This document shows positions 1-7,592 of a stretch of 10,919 nucleotides of DNA, piece after piece; position 1 is the stretch's first letter, and each line of letters starts with the position of its first letter. This stretch comes from JBFMFE01 sp040752295 (lineage in GTDB: Bacteria > UBP15 > UBA6099 > JBFMBQ01), in the NCBI GenBank assembly GCA_040752295.1, contig JBFMFE010000042.1:1-10919 (forward strand), in the 5' to 3' direction. A program made the translations under genes and the position numbers. The notes beneath the pieces were generated by a model. That model did not search any database. It worked only from the letters and a program-made list of their open reading frames with translations, and had not been told where the DNA came from.

Positions 1-206
1 ATCTGATCGCGTGTGCGGCTCTTCTTATCAATGTACATCTCGCAGAACCGTGCCGTCACGTCATAGACCAGTTGCGCAATCTGGAAGCTTTTCAGCCTTC
101 GGTAGCCGCCGTGCTTCCGTATCAGCGGTTTTTGCGCCTTCTCCCCGTCATCCCCCCCATTTCGTCCCGCGGCGTCAATCACACAACCTCCCGGTAATTC
201 TCTCAT
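1..206 (-). CDS. Four-helix-bundle suffix / S23-like protein, N-terminal part (runs off window)
   Basis: The minus strand is open from an ATG at 206-204 to the window edge, giving about 68 codons. An AGGA ribosome site lies 6 nt before the ATG. Residues about 30-68 contain KHGGYRRLKSFQIAQLVYD followed by VTARFCEMYIDKKSRTRDQ. This matches what I know of the N-terminus of the four-helix-bundle suffix domain, a relative of the S23/23S rRNA intervening-sequence proteins; the family's next motif (around QAARSG) would lie beyond the edge. The biochemical role of the family is unsettled, and such proteins are often encoded near retroelements or rRNA intervening sequences. A GTG at 182 with GGGAGG close upstream is an alternative start. 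The reading frame crosses a run of seven G at 152-158, so one indel there would break the gene. The family call rests on remembered motif similarity. Confidence 0.75.
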   Translation of the reverse strand, partial: MRELPGGCVIDAAGRNGGDDGEKAQKPLIRKHGGYRRLKSFQIAQLVYDVTARFCEMYIDKKSRTRDQ

Positions 207-213
207 CGTATTT

Positions 214-240
214 CCTGTCCATACCGTCCATATCGTCCAT
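214..240 (-). repeat. Three tandem 9-bp ATGGAC units in front of the S23-like gene
   Basis: Read on the minus strand, 240-214 is ATGGACGAT, ATGGACGGT, ATGGACAGG. The last unit supplies the ribosome site of the S23-like gene. The units also form a 21-codon open frame (240-175, beginning MDDMDGMD) that ends inside the S23-like gene in another frame. Whether that frame is translated is unknown. Confidence 0.7.
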
Positions 241-249
241 TTTAGCATT

Positions 250-278
250 TTAACACCCCCGTCGGTTACGGCTATAAT
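250..278 (+). promoter_or_regulatory. Sigma-70-type promoter for the hydrolase-led cluster
   Basis: TTAACA (250-255; one mismatch to TTGACA) is followed by a 17-bp spacer and a perfect TATAAT (273-278). Transcription would start near 285, leaving roughly 90 nt of leader before the ATG at 374. It lies in the divergent gap between the minus-strand S23-like gene and the hydrolase, where a promoter is expected. Confidence 0.7.
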
Positions 279-373
279 AAAACGGAGCCGATGGAACCTC
301 GCCGGGAGAACGCTCCGGGAAGTCCGAAACGTCCGCGCATTTGAATCGCTCCGGCGAAACGGGAGCCGCCTAC

Positions 374-1237
374 ATGGTCCGCGTTCGGGACGCATCGCTG
401 GGCACGTCGCCTTTTTTTCTTGAGGGCGGACCCGACGGCTGCCTTCTCATTCACGGTTTCACGGGAAGCCCCGCCGAGATGCGCCCGCTCGGCGACTACC
501 TCGCCGCCCGCGGCGTCACGGTGAGCGGCATACAGTTAAGGGGGCACGGCACGACGCCAGCGGAGATGAGCGCGACGGGTTGGCGCGACTGGGCGGACTC
601 CGCGATTGACGGGTTCAACGACCTGAAAAAAAGGTGCGACAGGGTCTACGTCGCGGGGTTTTCGATGGGCGGCGCGCTCGCGCTGTACCTGGGCGCTGCG
701 CGGGAGGACGTCTGCGGCGTCGCGTCGCTCTCCGGCGCTGCGCTGATACGTGACTGGCGCCTGTCGCTCCTGCCTCTTATGCGGCGCTTCATAAGGTATT
801 TTCCGAAGGGCGGGTCGAGCGACCTCACCGACCGCCGCGCGCTCGAACTGATGGTCTCCTACGACCGCATTCCGCTGTCCTGCGTGGAAGAGCTGCTCGA
901 ATTCACGGGCGTCGTGCGCGACCTCCTGCCGCACGTGAAGGCGCCGCTGCTCGTGATGCACGGGTTGAAGGACCGCTCGCTGCGCCCGTCGAACGCGCAG
1001 TACATTTATGACCGCGCGGGAAGCGAGGAGAAAGAAATCGTCCTTCTCGACAATTCCGGGCACGGCATAGTGGTTGACGTCCAGAAAGAGGTCGTCTTCG
1101 AGAAGGTTCACGGTCTGATAGCGCGGAGTTCGCCGGACGCGGGGGCGCGGAAGCCGCCTGCCTGTGCGGGCGGACGTCGCCCGCACAGGCAGGCGCAGAC
1201 GGGGCAGACGCCGCGCGGAGGGAACGATGAGCCGTGA
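374..1237 (+). CDS. Alpha/beta hydrolase, carboxylesterase / monoacylglycerol-lipase type
   Basis: Product of 287 aa. HGFTG (27-31) is the oxyanion-hole motif, GFSMGG (95-100) is the nucleophile elbow with Ser97, and Asp200 (MHGLKD) and His230 (NSGHG) complete a catalytic triad. The overall pattern resembles Est30-like carboxylesterases of about 250 aa (COG1647 type), which cleave short to medium acyl esters; the actual substrate is unknown. No signal peptide is seen, so it is probably cytoplasmic. I start at ATG 374 because GGGAG lies 8 nt upstream; a TTG at 341 would add 11 residues without a good ribosome site. The last ~30 residues (about 258-287, Arg/Pro/Gly-rich) lie beyond the expected fold and are mostly encoded by a palindromic repeat (1155-1195). 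The gene overlaps the next by 11 bp, implying co-translation. Confidence 0.9.
   Translation: MVRVRDASLGTSPFFLEGGPDGCLLIHGFTGSPAEMRPLGDYLAARGVTVSGIQLRGHGTTPAEMSATGWRDWADSAIDGFNDLKKRCDRVYVAGFSMGGALALYLGAAREDVCGVASLSGAALIRDWRLSLLPLMRRFIRYFPKGGSSDLTDRRALELMVSYDRIPLSCVEELLEFTGVVRDLLPHVKAPLLVMHGLKDRSLRPSNAQYIYDRAGSEEKEIVLLDNSGHGIVVDVQKEVVFEKVHGLIARSSPDAGARKPPACAGGRRPHRQAQTGQTPRGGNDEP
1155..1195. repeat. Perfect 18-bp inverted repeat, palindrome family A, copy 1
   Basis: The arms CGCCTGCCTGTGCGGGCG (1155-1172) and its exact reverse complement (1178-1195) surround a 5-base loop, GACGT. The element lies in frame in the 3' end of the hydrolase gene, about 30 nt before the next start codon. It would form a strong hairpin in mRNA. 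Related CCTGCCTGTGC palindromes occur at 10449-10482 and 10826-10876. Confidence 0.85.
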
Positions 1238-3755
1238 TCTGCGGCGCAGCCCCGCTGCGGGCGCGCGCGGGAGAGGAGCGGAACGCGGGGTTTTCGCTCA
1301 ATCCGGGCTGATTTTTCTTGCTTTTTTCGGGCTGTATCTTTACACGTCCGCCCCCGCGATACAGTTCGAGGACACGGGAGAGTTCGCCCTCTCGGCGTAC
1401 ACGCTCGGCGTGTCCCATCCGCCGGGGTACCCGCTGTACGTGATGCTCGGCAGGTTGTTCGAGACGGCGCCTGCGGGGGGCGCGGGATTCAGGTTATCGT
1501 GGGCGTCGGGGTTTTTGAGCGCCGTTTCGCTCGCCGTTCTGTATCTTGTTCTGAGGGGCTGGGGTTGGGGGTGGGTGTCCGCTTTTGCCGCTGTGGGCGC
1601 GCTCGGACTGGCGCGAACGCTCTGGCAGCAATCGGTCACCATCGAGGTCTATGCCCTCAACGTCCTGCTCCTTGTGACCCTGATGGCGCTCGTCGTCCGC
1701 GCGCTGGACGGTTCCCGCGACGCGCGTCTCCTGCCGTTTTTCTTCCTCGTCCTCGCCGCGAGCTTTGCGCACCATTACACGACCTTTTTCGCCTTCGCTC
1801 CCGTCGCGGCGGCGCTGTTTCTCCGGGGGACGCCGCCGGGCGGATTCGGGGGGCTGATGAAAAAATCGGCTTCGTGCCTGCTTGTTTTCGTCGTCGGCGC
1901 GTCGCTCTACGTGTACCTGCCCATGGCGTCGGCGCGCGACCCGGCGGCGGACTGGGGCGACACGGAGAGGTGGGCTGCGTTCACGGACCACCTGAAGCGG
2001 GCGCAGTTCGCCGAATGGGAAACGCAGGAGACGTTCCATCTTGAGACCGTAAAAAAATACGTTTTTCACTATTTCGAGAGCCTTGCGGGCGAGTTTTTCA
2101 TTCCTTTCGTGTTTCTCTTTCTCGTCGGCATGTTCCTCGCGCCGATGGAGCGGCGCCGGACCGCGGGTTTTTTAGCGTACCTCCTGGTCGTTCTAACCGT
2201 CGGGATAATCTTCTTCATCCGGTTCCACTACATGGAGTCGAGGCTTTCGGTGTTCCGCGTGTTTTTTATCGGGTCGCACGTTATAATCGCCGTTTTCGCA
2301 GGCTGGGCTGTCGAAGGGCTTATGAGGGCGGCGCGCGGACGGCGAGGCGCCGCGTGGCTCGCGGCGGCTGCGGTGTGCGCCGCGGTCCTGTGGCAGGGGC
2401 GCTCTCAGTTCCGGGACAACGATTACAGGCACGCCACGATGGCGGCGTGGTTCGGGGAAGAGGTGCTCGACGAGATCGGGCGCGACGGCATCGCCTTTCT
2501 CCAGGGTTCGCAGTACGTCTCGCCGGCGATGTACCTCCTCGGAGTGGAAGGCAGGCGCCCCGACGTGCTCGCATTCGACAGCCACGGCAATCTCCTCGCG
2601 CGCGGACCCGGCGATTACACCGGGCGGGGCGACAGGCGCAGCCTCCCTTCCATCGAGGCGCAGATCATGCGCCGCAACGTGAACGTGCGGAGGCTTTATA
2701 CCGCGTACACGCGCCCTCTGCCGTCGCCGAAAACGCGGTTTTTCAACGAGGGGCTTCTCTATTCCGTGGGAGGGGAGGGCGGCTGCGACCCCGAGCAGTG
2801 GCGCCAAAGGGTCGTCCCTCCGCCCGAAGCCGGCATGTGGACGCCTCAGGACTTCGAGTCCCGCTACGCCGACGCCATACTCGTGTGGCGCCTCGCCGAC
2901 TGCCATTACTCCGCCGGAGACAGCCGTCGCGCGGTTCAAATGCTTAAGTCAATCGAGTCGCGCTTCGCCGGCTCCGCGATGGCTCAGCTCTCCATCGGAA
3001 TGATCTACCAGCAATGGGACATGAGGGCGGAAGCCGCGAAGGCGTTCGCCCGCGCCCTCGAACTCTGCCCCACATACGCCGACGTTTACATACACCTGGG
3101 CAGCACCATGCTCGACTCCGGGAACCTTCGCGACGCCGCCGCCCTTTACGAACGGGCGCTCGAACTCAGTCCCGACAGGGAAGTGGCGCTTCTCAACCTC
3201 GCCAACGTCCGCCAGCGCGAGGGAAAACTCGAGGACGCCGCGGCGCTCTATAAAAAAGTCATCCGCCTCAACCCCCGGGCGGCGCTCGCATGGAACAACC
3301 TGGGCAATATATACGAGCAGACGCGCGACACCGAAAACGCCGGAAAATCTTACAGAAAAGCGATGAAGATAGACCCGCTCTTCGGGCTTCCGCACCTCAA
3401 CCTCGGCACGCTCCACCTCGCACGGGGCAGTACCGCGGAGGCGGTCTCCGAACTCGAAACCTTCATAAGCCTCGAACCCGACTCGTATTTCGGTCATTAC
3501 AACCTGGGGGTTGCGTTCCACGGGGCGAGGGACTATAATAATGCCATAAGGGAGTACAGGAAGGCGCTGGAACTGGAGCCGGATTTCTTCGAATGCCGGG
3601 CTAATCTGGTGAAGGCGCTTTTTGAAAGCGGAAGACGCGGCGAACTCGAGGAACTGCTGCTCGAGACCGAAAGGATGTATCCGAAATCGAAGGAGCGGAT
3701 CGAGTGGGTGAAAGAGCAGCTTCTGAAGGAACGCGTTCCCGGAGGCGCCCGCTGA
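1227..3755 (+). CDS. DUF2723 (TMEM260-like) multi-pass membrane protein with C-terminal TPR repeats
   Basis: Product of 842 aa. Residues 47-71 carry the hallmark FEDTGEF...SHPPGYPLY of the DUF2723 family, followed by WQQSVTIEVYALN (133-145) and several hydrophobic segments up to about residue 400. Residues about 543-820 form eight 34-residue TPR units, for example YADVYIHLGSTMLDSGNLRD. The family is related to GT-C glycosyltransferases, and the animal member TMEM260 is a protein O-mannosyltransferase that also ends in TPRs. By analogy this may transfer a lipid-linked sugar to an exported protein, with the acidic pair in FEDTGE as candidate active-site residues; that is inference. Start: ATG 1227 with GGAGGGA just upstream. 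A GTG at 1164 is in frame but sits inside palindrome A and would add an Arg-rich leader, so I reject it. It is presumably translated together with the hydrolase. Confidence 0.85.
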   Translation: MSRDLRRSPAAGARGRGAERGVFAQSGLIFLAFFGLYLYTSAPAIQFEDTGEFALSAYTLGVSHPPGYPLYVMLGRLFETAPAGGAGFRLSWASGFLSAVSLAVLYLVLRGWGWGWVSAFAAVGALGLARTLWQQSVTIEVYALNVLLLVTLMALVVRALDGSRDARLLPFFFLVLAASFAHHYTTFFAFAPVAAALFLRGTPPGGFGGLMKKSASCLLVFVVGASLYVYLPMASARDPAADWGDTERWAAFTDHLKRAQFAEWETQETFHLETVKKYVFHYFESLAGEFFIPFVFLFLVGMFLAPMERRRTAGFLAYLLVVLTVGIIFFIRFHYMESRLSVFRVFFIGSHVIIAVFAGWAVEGLMRAARGRRGAAWLAAAAVCAAVLWQGRSQFRDNDYRHATMAAWFGEEVLDEIGRDGIAFLQGSQYVSPAMYLLGVEGRRPDVLAFDSHGNLLARGPGDYTGRGDRRSLPSIEAQIMRRNVNVRRLYTAYTRPLPSPKTRFFNEGLLYSVGGEGGCDPEQWRQRVVPPPEAGMWTPQDFESRYADAILVWRLADCHYSAGDSRRAVQMLKSIESRFAGSAMAQLSIGMIYQQWDMRAEAAKAFARALELCPTYADVYIHLGSTMLDSGNLRDAAALYERALELSPDREVALLNLANVRQREGKLEDAAALYKKVIRLNPRAALAWNNLGNIYEQTRDTENAGKSYRKAMKIDPLFGLPHLNLGTLHLARGSTAEAVSELETFISLEPDSYFGHYNLGVAFHGARDYNNAIREYRKALELEPDFFECRANLVKALFESGRRGELEELLLETERMYPKSKERIEWVKEQLLKERVPGGAR

Positions 3756-3842
3756 CGGTCGTTGAGGCGGCGTGAGACGGGCTGCCGAACCGTTTACTCC
3801 GCGTAAATAATCCAGGCGGAAAATTCAGCGAGGAGACGAGAC

Positions 3843-4133
3843 ATGCCCCTATACGAGTACGAGTGCAGGCGCTGCGGCGCGCGGTTCGAGAAGTCGCAGA
3901 GCGTCAGCGATCCCCCAGTGAAGCGCTGCCCTGAATGCCGGGGCGAGGTCTCAAAGGTTTTCCACCCCGTAGGCATTGTCTTCAAAGGAAGCGGCTTCTA
4001 CTCGACCGACGCCCGCGGCAAGCGCGGCGCGGGAGGCGGAGGCGACCTGAAAAAGGAAGTAAAGACGGCGGAGAACAAGGAACCCGCGCTCGCCGCAAAG
4101 GGCGCGAAAAAAACCTCCGAAGACGCGGACTGA
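3843..4133 (+). CDS. FmdB-family zinc-ribbon protein
   Basis: Product of 96 aa. It begins MPLYEYECRRCG and has two Cys pairs, C8/C11 and C29/C32 (CPEC), as expected of the FmdB/CxxC regulatory zinc ribbon, followed by the conserved GSGFYSTD at 49-56. The tail, from about residue 58, is Gly/Lys/Glu-rich and low in complexity, which is common in the family. FmdB was named as a putative regulator in the formamidase operon of a methylotroph, but the role of most members is unknown. AGGAG lies 7 nt before the ATG. An 87-bp gap from the preceding gene could hold a weak promoter, but I see no good one. dprA follows after 8 bp. Confidence 0.88.
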   Translation: MPLYEYECRRCGARFEKSQSVSDPPVKRCPECRGEVSKVFHPVGIVFKGSGFYSTDARGKRGAGGGGDLKKEVKTAENKEPALAAKGAKKTSEDAD

Positions 4134-4141
4134 ACCACGTT

Positions 4142-5245
4142 TTGAACCCCACGGGCACAGCGGACCGCGAGCGGGGCGAACGCCCCTTCTGGATCGCCCT
4201 GAACGCCGTTCCCGACATGCGCCCGGAACTCTTTTTCAGGCTTCTGGAGCACTTCGGCGCCGTCTCGAAACTCTGGAAAGCGGCGCCCGAAGCCATCGAG
4301 GCGTGCCCCGCCCTCACGCCGGCTATGAGAAAAAACCTCCTCGAAACGAGGGAGCGGATGCCGCCGGGCGCGGAGCCTCTCGAAGAAAAAGGCGTGCGCG
4401 CGCTCACGCTTCACGACGACGGCTACCCCGGACCGCTGAAAGGCATACCCCTTCCCCCGCCCGTGCTTTACGTGCGCGGCGAGTGGACTGGCGGCGACGA
4501 GCGGTCCATCGCCATCGTCGGCTCGCGCGCCTGCACGCAGTACGGCAGGGACATGGCGGCGGAGATAGCCGGCGACCTTGCGCGCGGCGGCGTCACGGTC
4601 GTGAGCGGGCTTGCCCACGGGATTGACGCGTGCGCGCACCGCGGCGCGCTCGCCGCGGGCGGGCGCACAATCGCCGTCCTCGGCTCGGGGCTGGACCGCG
4701 TTTACCCCGCCCTGAACCTGCCCCTGTCGGACGAGATCGCTGCCTCGGGCGCGCTCGTCTCGGAATTCGCTCCGGGCGTGGAGCCGGAGAAGCGGAACTT
4801 TCCGCGGCGCAACAGGATCATAAGCGGACTCGCACTCGGCACTCTGGTCATCGAGGCGGGCAAAGACAGCGGGGCGATGATAACCGCCGAACACGCCGCC
4901 GAACAGGGCAGGCTCGTTCTCGCCGTCCCCGGAGACGTCAAGAGACAACTGAACGCCGGACCCCACGCGCTCATCCGCGGCGGCGCCCTGCTCGTCGAGT
5001 CCGCCGCCGACGTCCTCGAAAAGATCGGCGCCGCCCCGGCACAGCAGGAACTCTCGTTCGAGGAGCGCCTTGACGAACACGAGCAGCGCATTTACAATCT
5101 CATTTCCGCGGAACCCAGGACTTTTGACGAGGTCTGCCTGGGAGTTTCCATGTCGGCGCCGCAGGTCTCGTCGAAACTGATGATGATGGAAATGAAAGGG
5201 CTTGTCCGGCAGCTGCCGGGAAAGATGTACGTAAGGCGGAAATGA
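4142..5245 (+). CDS. dprA: DNA-processing protein DprA (Smf), RecA loader
   Basis: Product of about 367 aa. The Rossmann-like DprA core is complete: AIVGSR (124-129), SGLAHGID (155-162), LGSGLDRVYP (180-189), FPRRNRIISGLA (220-231) and EAGKDSGAMITA (238-249). An N-terminal SAM-like region (WIALNAVPDM...FFRLLEHFG) and a C-terminal winged-helix segment (about 310-367) flank it. DprA binds incoming single-stranded DNA and loads RecA during natural transformation, but it is also found in many bacteria not known to be competent. The start is uncertain: TTG 4142 has no clear ribosome site, CTG 4130 would overlap the fmdB stop, and ATG 4217 would cut off the conserved FWIALNAVPDM segment. Translation is probably coupled to fmdB. 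topA follows 25 bp downstream, a gene pair seen in many bacteria. Confidence 0.93.
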   Translation: MNPTGTADRERGERPFWIALNAVPDMRPELFFRLLEHFGAVSKLWKAAPEAIEACPALTPAMRKNLLETRERMPPGAEPLEEKGVRALTLHDDGYPGPLKGIPLPPPVLYVRGEWTGGDERSIAIVGSRACTQYGRDMAAEIAGDLARGGVTVVSGLAHGIDACAHRGALAAGGRTIAVLGSGLDRVYPALNLPLSDEIAASGALVSEFAPGVEPEKRNFPRRNRIISGLALGTLVIEAGKDSGAMITAEHAAEQGRLVLAVPGDVKRQLNAGPHALIRGGALLVESAADVLEKIGAAPAQQELSFEERLDEHEQRIYNLISAEPRTFDEVCLGVSMSAPQVSSKLMMMEMKGLVRQLPGKMYVRRK

Positions 5246-5270
5246 CGCCGGAGAGGGCCGGGCGCGAGCA

Positions 5271-7559
5271 ATGAAATCAATGATCATCGTGGAATCGAAA
5301 GCCAAGACCGCGTCCATAGGAAAGATCGTCGGAAAAGGCTACCTCGTCGAATCCTGCCTCGGACACGTCTTCGACCTGCCCACGAACACGCTCGGCGTGG
5401 ACATCGGCAGCGGTTTCGCCCCCACCTACGTGCAGGTGAAGGGGAAGGGGAAGGTCGTCAGTCAACTGAAACGCGAAGCGCAGGGCGTGGACTCGGTCAT
5501 CATCGCCACCGACCCCGACCGCGAGGGCGAATCCATAGCGTGGCACCTGGCGCGGCTGTTCCCGAAGAAAAAAATCCACAGGATGAGGTTCAACGAGATC
5601 ACCGCCAAAGCCGTGAAAGAGGCGCTCGCCAACCTGACCGGCATTGACGAACGGCTCGTGAACGCGCAGCAGGCGAGGCGGGTGCTCGACAGGCTCGTCG
5701 GCTACAAGCTCAGCCCGCTTCTGTGGAGCGTGCTGAAAAAACGGGGACTCAGCGCGGGCAGGGTCCAATCCGTGGCTCTGAAGCTCATCTGCGACAGAGA
5801 GCGGGAGATCGGGAACTTTACACCGGTTGAATACTGGGACATCGCCGGTGTGTTCGCGCCCGTCGGCGGAAAAGAGACCTTCAAGGCGCGTTTCCTGGGC
5901 ACGGGACCGCGGGACGCGGACAAAAGCGGGGACGGCGCGGAGAAGGAAACCGGAAAATTCAAATTAAAGAACCGCGAAGAAGCGGAGGGACACCTCAACG
6001 AACTGGCGAGGCACGCCTATCGCGTGGAGAAGGTCACGAAAAAAACGGAGAGCCGGCGCCCGTTTCCCCCTTTCACGACGAGCACGCTCCAGCAGGACGC
6101 CGCCAGAAGGCTGAGATACACCGCCGCGCACACGATGTCCCTCGCACAGCAGCTCTACGAGGGACTAGACCTCGGCGGCGAGGGCGTGGTGGGGCTGATA
6201 ACGTACATGCGCACGGACTCGACGCGCGTTTCCGGCGAGGCGGCTGCCGAGGCGAGAAAATTCATCCTCGGTAGGTTCGGCAAAAAGTATCTCCCGGACA
6301 GGACGCCGGTGTACCGCAGAAAATCGGCGTCGCCCGTGCAGGACGCCCACGAGGCGATTCGCCCCACGTCCGTTTTCCGCGAGCCGGACGCCCTCGAGCG
6401 CCGGCTGTCGAAAGAGCAGCGCGATCTCTACGCCCTCATCTGGCGACGCTTCGTCGCAAGCCAGATGAACCCCGCCGTGACCGAAGTCACCACGGCGGAC
6501 ATAAGGAACGGGAACGCCCTCTTCAGGGCGTCGGGAACGAGGGTCCTGTTCGACGGCTTCAGCAGCGTGTACAGGGCGCTGAAGGAAAACGGCGAGGAAG
6601 AGGAGGAGACGAAATTACCCGAGCTGCGGGACGGGATGCCCCTGCGCCTCGAGGAGATCGGTGCGGCACGGCACTTCACGAAACCGCCGCCGAGGTACAC
6701 GGAGGCGTCGCTCATACGCGTTCTCGAGGAAAAGGGCATCGGGCGTCCCAGCACGTACGTCCCCACCATCGAGACGATCAGAAAGCGCAGATACGTGGAG
6801 ATGAAAAACCGCGCCTTCGTACCGTCCACGACGGGGAAGGCGGTCACGAGCCTCCTTTCGGAGAACTTCAGGGACATAATGGACTACGATTTCACCGCCC
6901 GGATGGAAGACGAACTGGACAAGGTCGAATCGGGAGAGCAGCCCTGGGTGTCGGTGGTGGGGAACTTCTACGACGCGTTCTCGCGGGAGATGGCGGCGGC
7001 GCTGGGGAAGATGGGGACGGGGTCCGACTGCGAGTTATGCGGTGGAAAGATGGTGATGAAGCAGGGCAGGTTCGGGTTTTTCTTCGGCTGCTCCAATTAT
7101 CCAGAGTGCAGGAACACGAAGCCGGTTGACACACCGGGACGGTTCGACGAGCTTAAGGCGGAGATCAAACGCGCGGCGCCTCAACCGACCGATAAAAAGT
7201 GCGAAAAATGCGGAAAACCCCTCGTCCTCAGGGAGGGCAGATCGGGAAAATTCCTCGCATGCACGGGCTATCCAGGGTGCAGGTTCACAAGACCTTACAT
7301 CGGCGATTTCAGGTGCCCGAACAAAGGCTGCGACGGAATGATCACGAAGAAACTGACGAAAAAACGAAGGGCGATCTACGGCTGCACGCGCTACCCCAAC
7401 TGCGATTTCATCTCGTGGTATCCTCCCGTGGAAGAAACCTGCCCGAAGTGCGGAACCTTCCTCATCAGAAAAAAAACGAAGACCAGGCTCGTGTTCCAGT
7501 GCGCTTCCCCGGAATGCGGAAGCGTCGCAAGGGAACAGACCGCGCCGGACGAGGATTGA
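5271..7559 (+). CDS. topA: DNA topoisomerase I (type IA)
   Basis: Product of 762 aa, a normal length. The TOPRIM domain shows VESKAKTASIGKIVG with Glu8 and the metal-binding DPDREGE (D81, D83, E85). The active-site tyrosine is Y312 in GLITYMRTDSTRVS. HEAIRPTS and the later GRPSTYVPTIETI are further family motifs. The C-terminus carries four Cys-rich zinc-ribbon modules, whose first Cys residues are near 587, 644, 682 and 724, used for single-strand binding. The enzyme relaxes negative supercoils by cutting and passing one strand. I chose ATG 5271; a second ATG lies 9 nt downstream, and the GGAGAGGG ribosome site (5250-5257) is rather far from both. It is probably co-transcribed with dprA and the following HAD gene. 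Confidence 0.97.
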   Translation: MKSMIIVESKAKTASIGKIVGKGYLVESCLGHVFDLPTNTLGVDIGSGFAPTYVQVKGKGKVVSQLKREAQGVDSVIIATDPDREGESIAWHLARLFPKKKIHRMRFNEITAKAVKEALANLTGIDERLVNAQQARRVLDRLVGYKLSPLLWSVLKKRGLSAGRVQSVALKLICDREREIGNFTPVEYWDIAGVFAPVGGKETFKARFLGTGPRDADKSGDGAEKETGKFKLKNREEAEGHLNELARHAYRVEKVTKKTESRRPFPPFTTSTLQQDAARRLRYTAAHTMSLAQQLYEGLDLGGEGVVGLITYMRTDSTRVSGEAAAEARKFILGRFGKKYLPDRTPVYRRKSASPVQDAHEAIRPTSVFREPDALERRLSKEQRDLYALIWRRFVASQMNPAVTEVTTADIRNGNALFRASGTRVLFDGFSSVYRALKENGEEEEETKLPELRDGMPLRLEEIGAARHFTKPPPRYTEASLIRVLEEKGIGRPSTYVPTIETIRKRRYVEMKNRAFVPSTTGKAVTSLLSENFRDIMDYDFTARMEDELDKVESGEQPWVSVVGNFYDAFSREMAAALGKMGTGSDCELCGGKMVMKQGRFGFFFGCSNYPECRNTKPVDTPGRFDELKAEIKRAAPQPTDKKCEKCGKPLVLREGRSGKFLACTGYPGCRFTRPYIGDFRCPNKGCDGMITKKLTKKRRAIYGCTRYPNCDFISWYPPVEETCPKCGTFLIRKKTKTRLVFQCASPECGSVAREQTAPDED

Positions 7560-7592
7560 CCCCCCGGCGCCGTACCGCTGAATAATTTCCCG

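Noticed and set aside
11..253. Plus-strand 80-codon open frame at the left edge
   Set aside because: It lies antisense to the S23-like gene, whose minus-strand motifs are clear, and its product is Ser/Arg-rich with no domain.
1164..1226. GTG start for the DUF2723 protein
   Set aside because: It falls inside palindrome A and adds an Arg-rich stretch; ATG 1227 has a good ribosome site and the expected spacing.
3728..3739. Palindrome GGAACGCGTTCC near the end of the DUF2723 gene
   Set aside because: It lies within coding sequence, has no T-run after it and is not repeated elsewhere in the window, so it is probably chance in GC-rich DNA.
3998..5317. Minus-strand 439-codon open frame opposite dprA
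   Set aside because: Long antisense frames are common in GC-rich genes. The plus strand has all DprA motifs, and the antisense product matches nothing I know.
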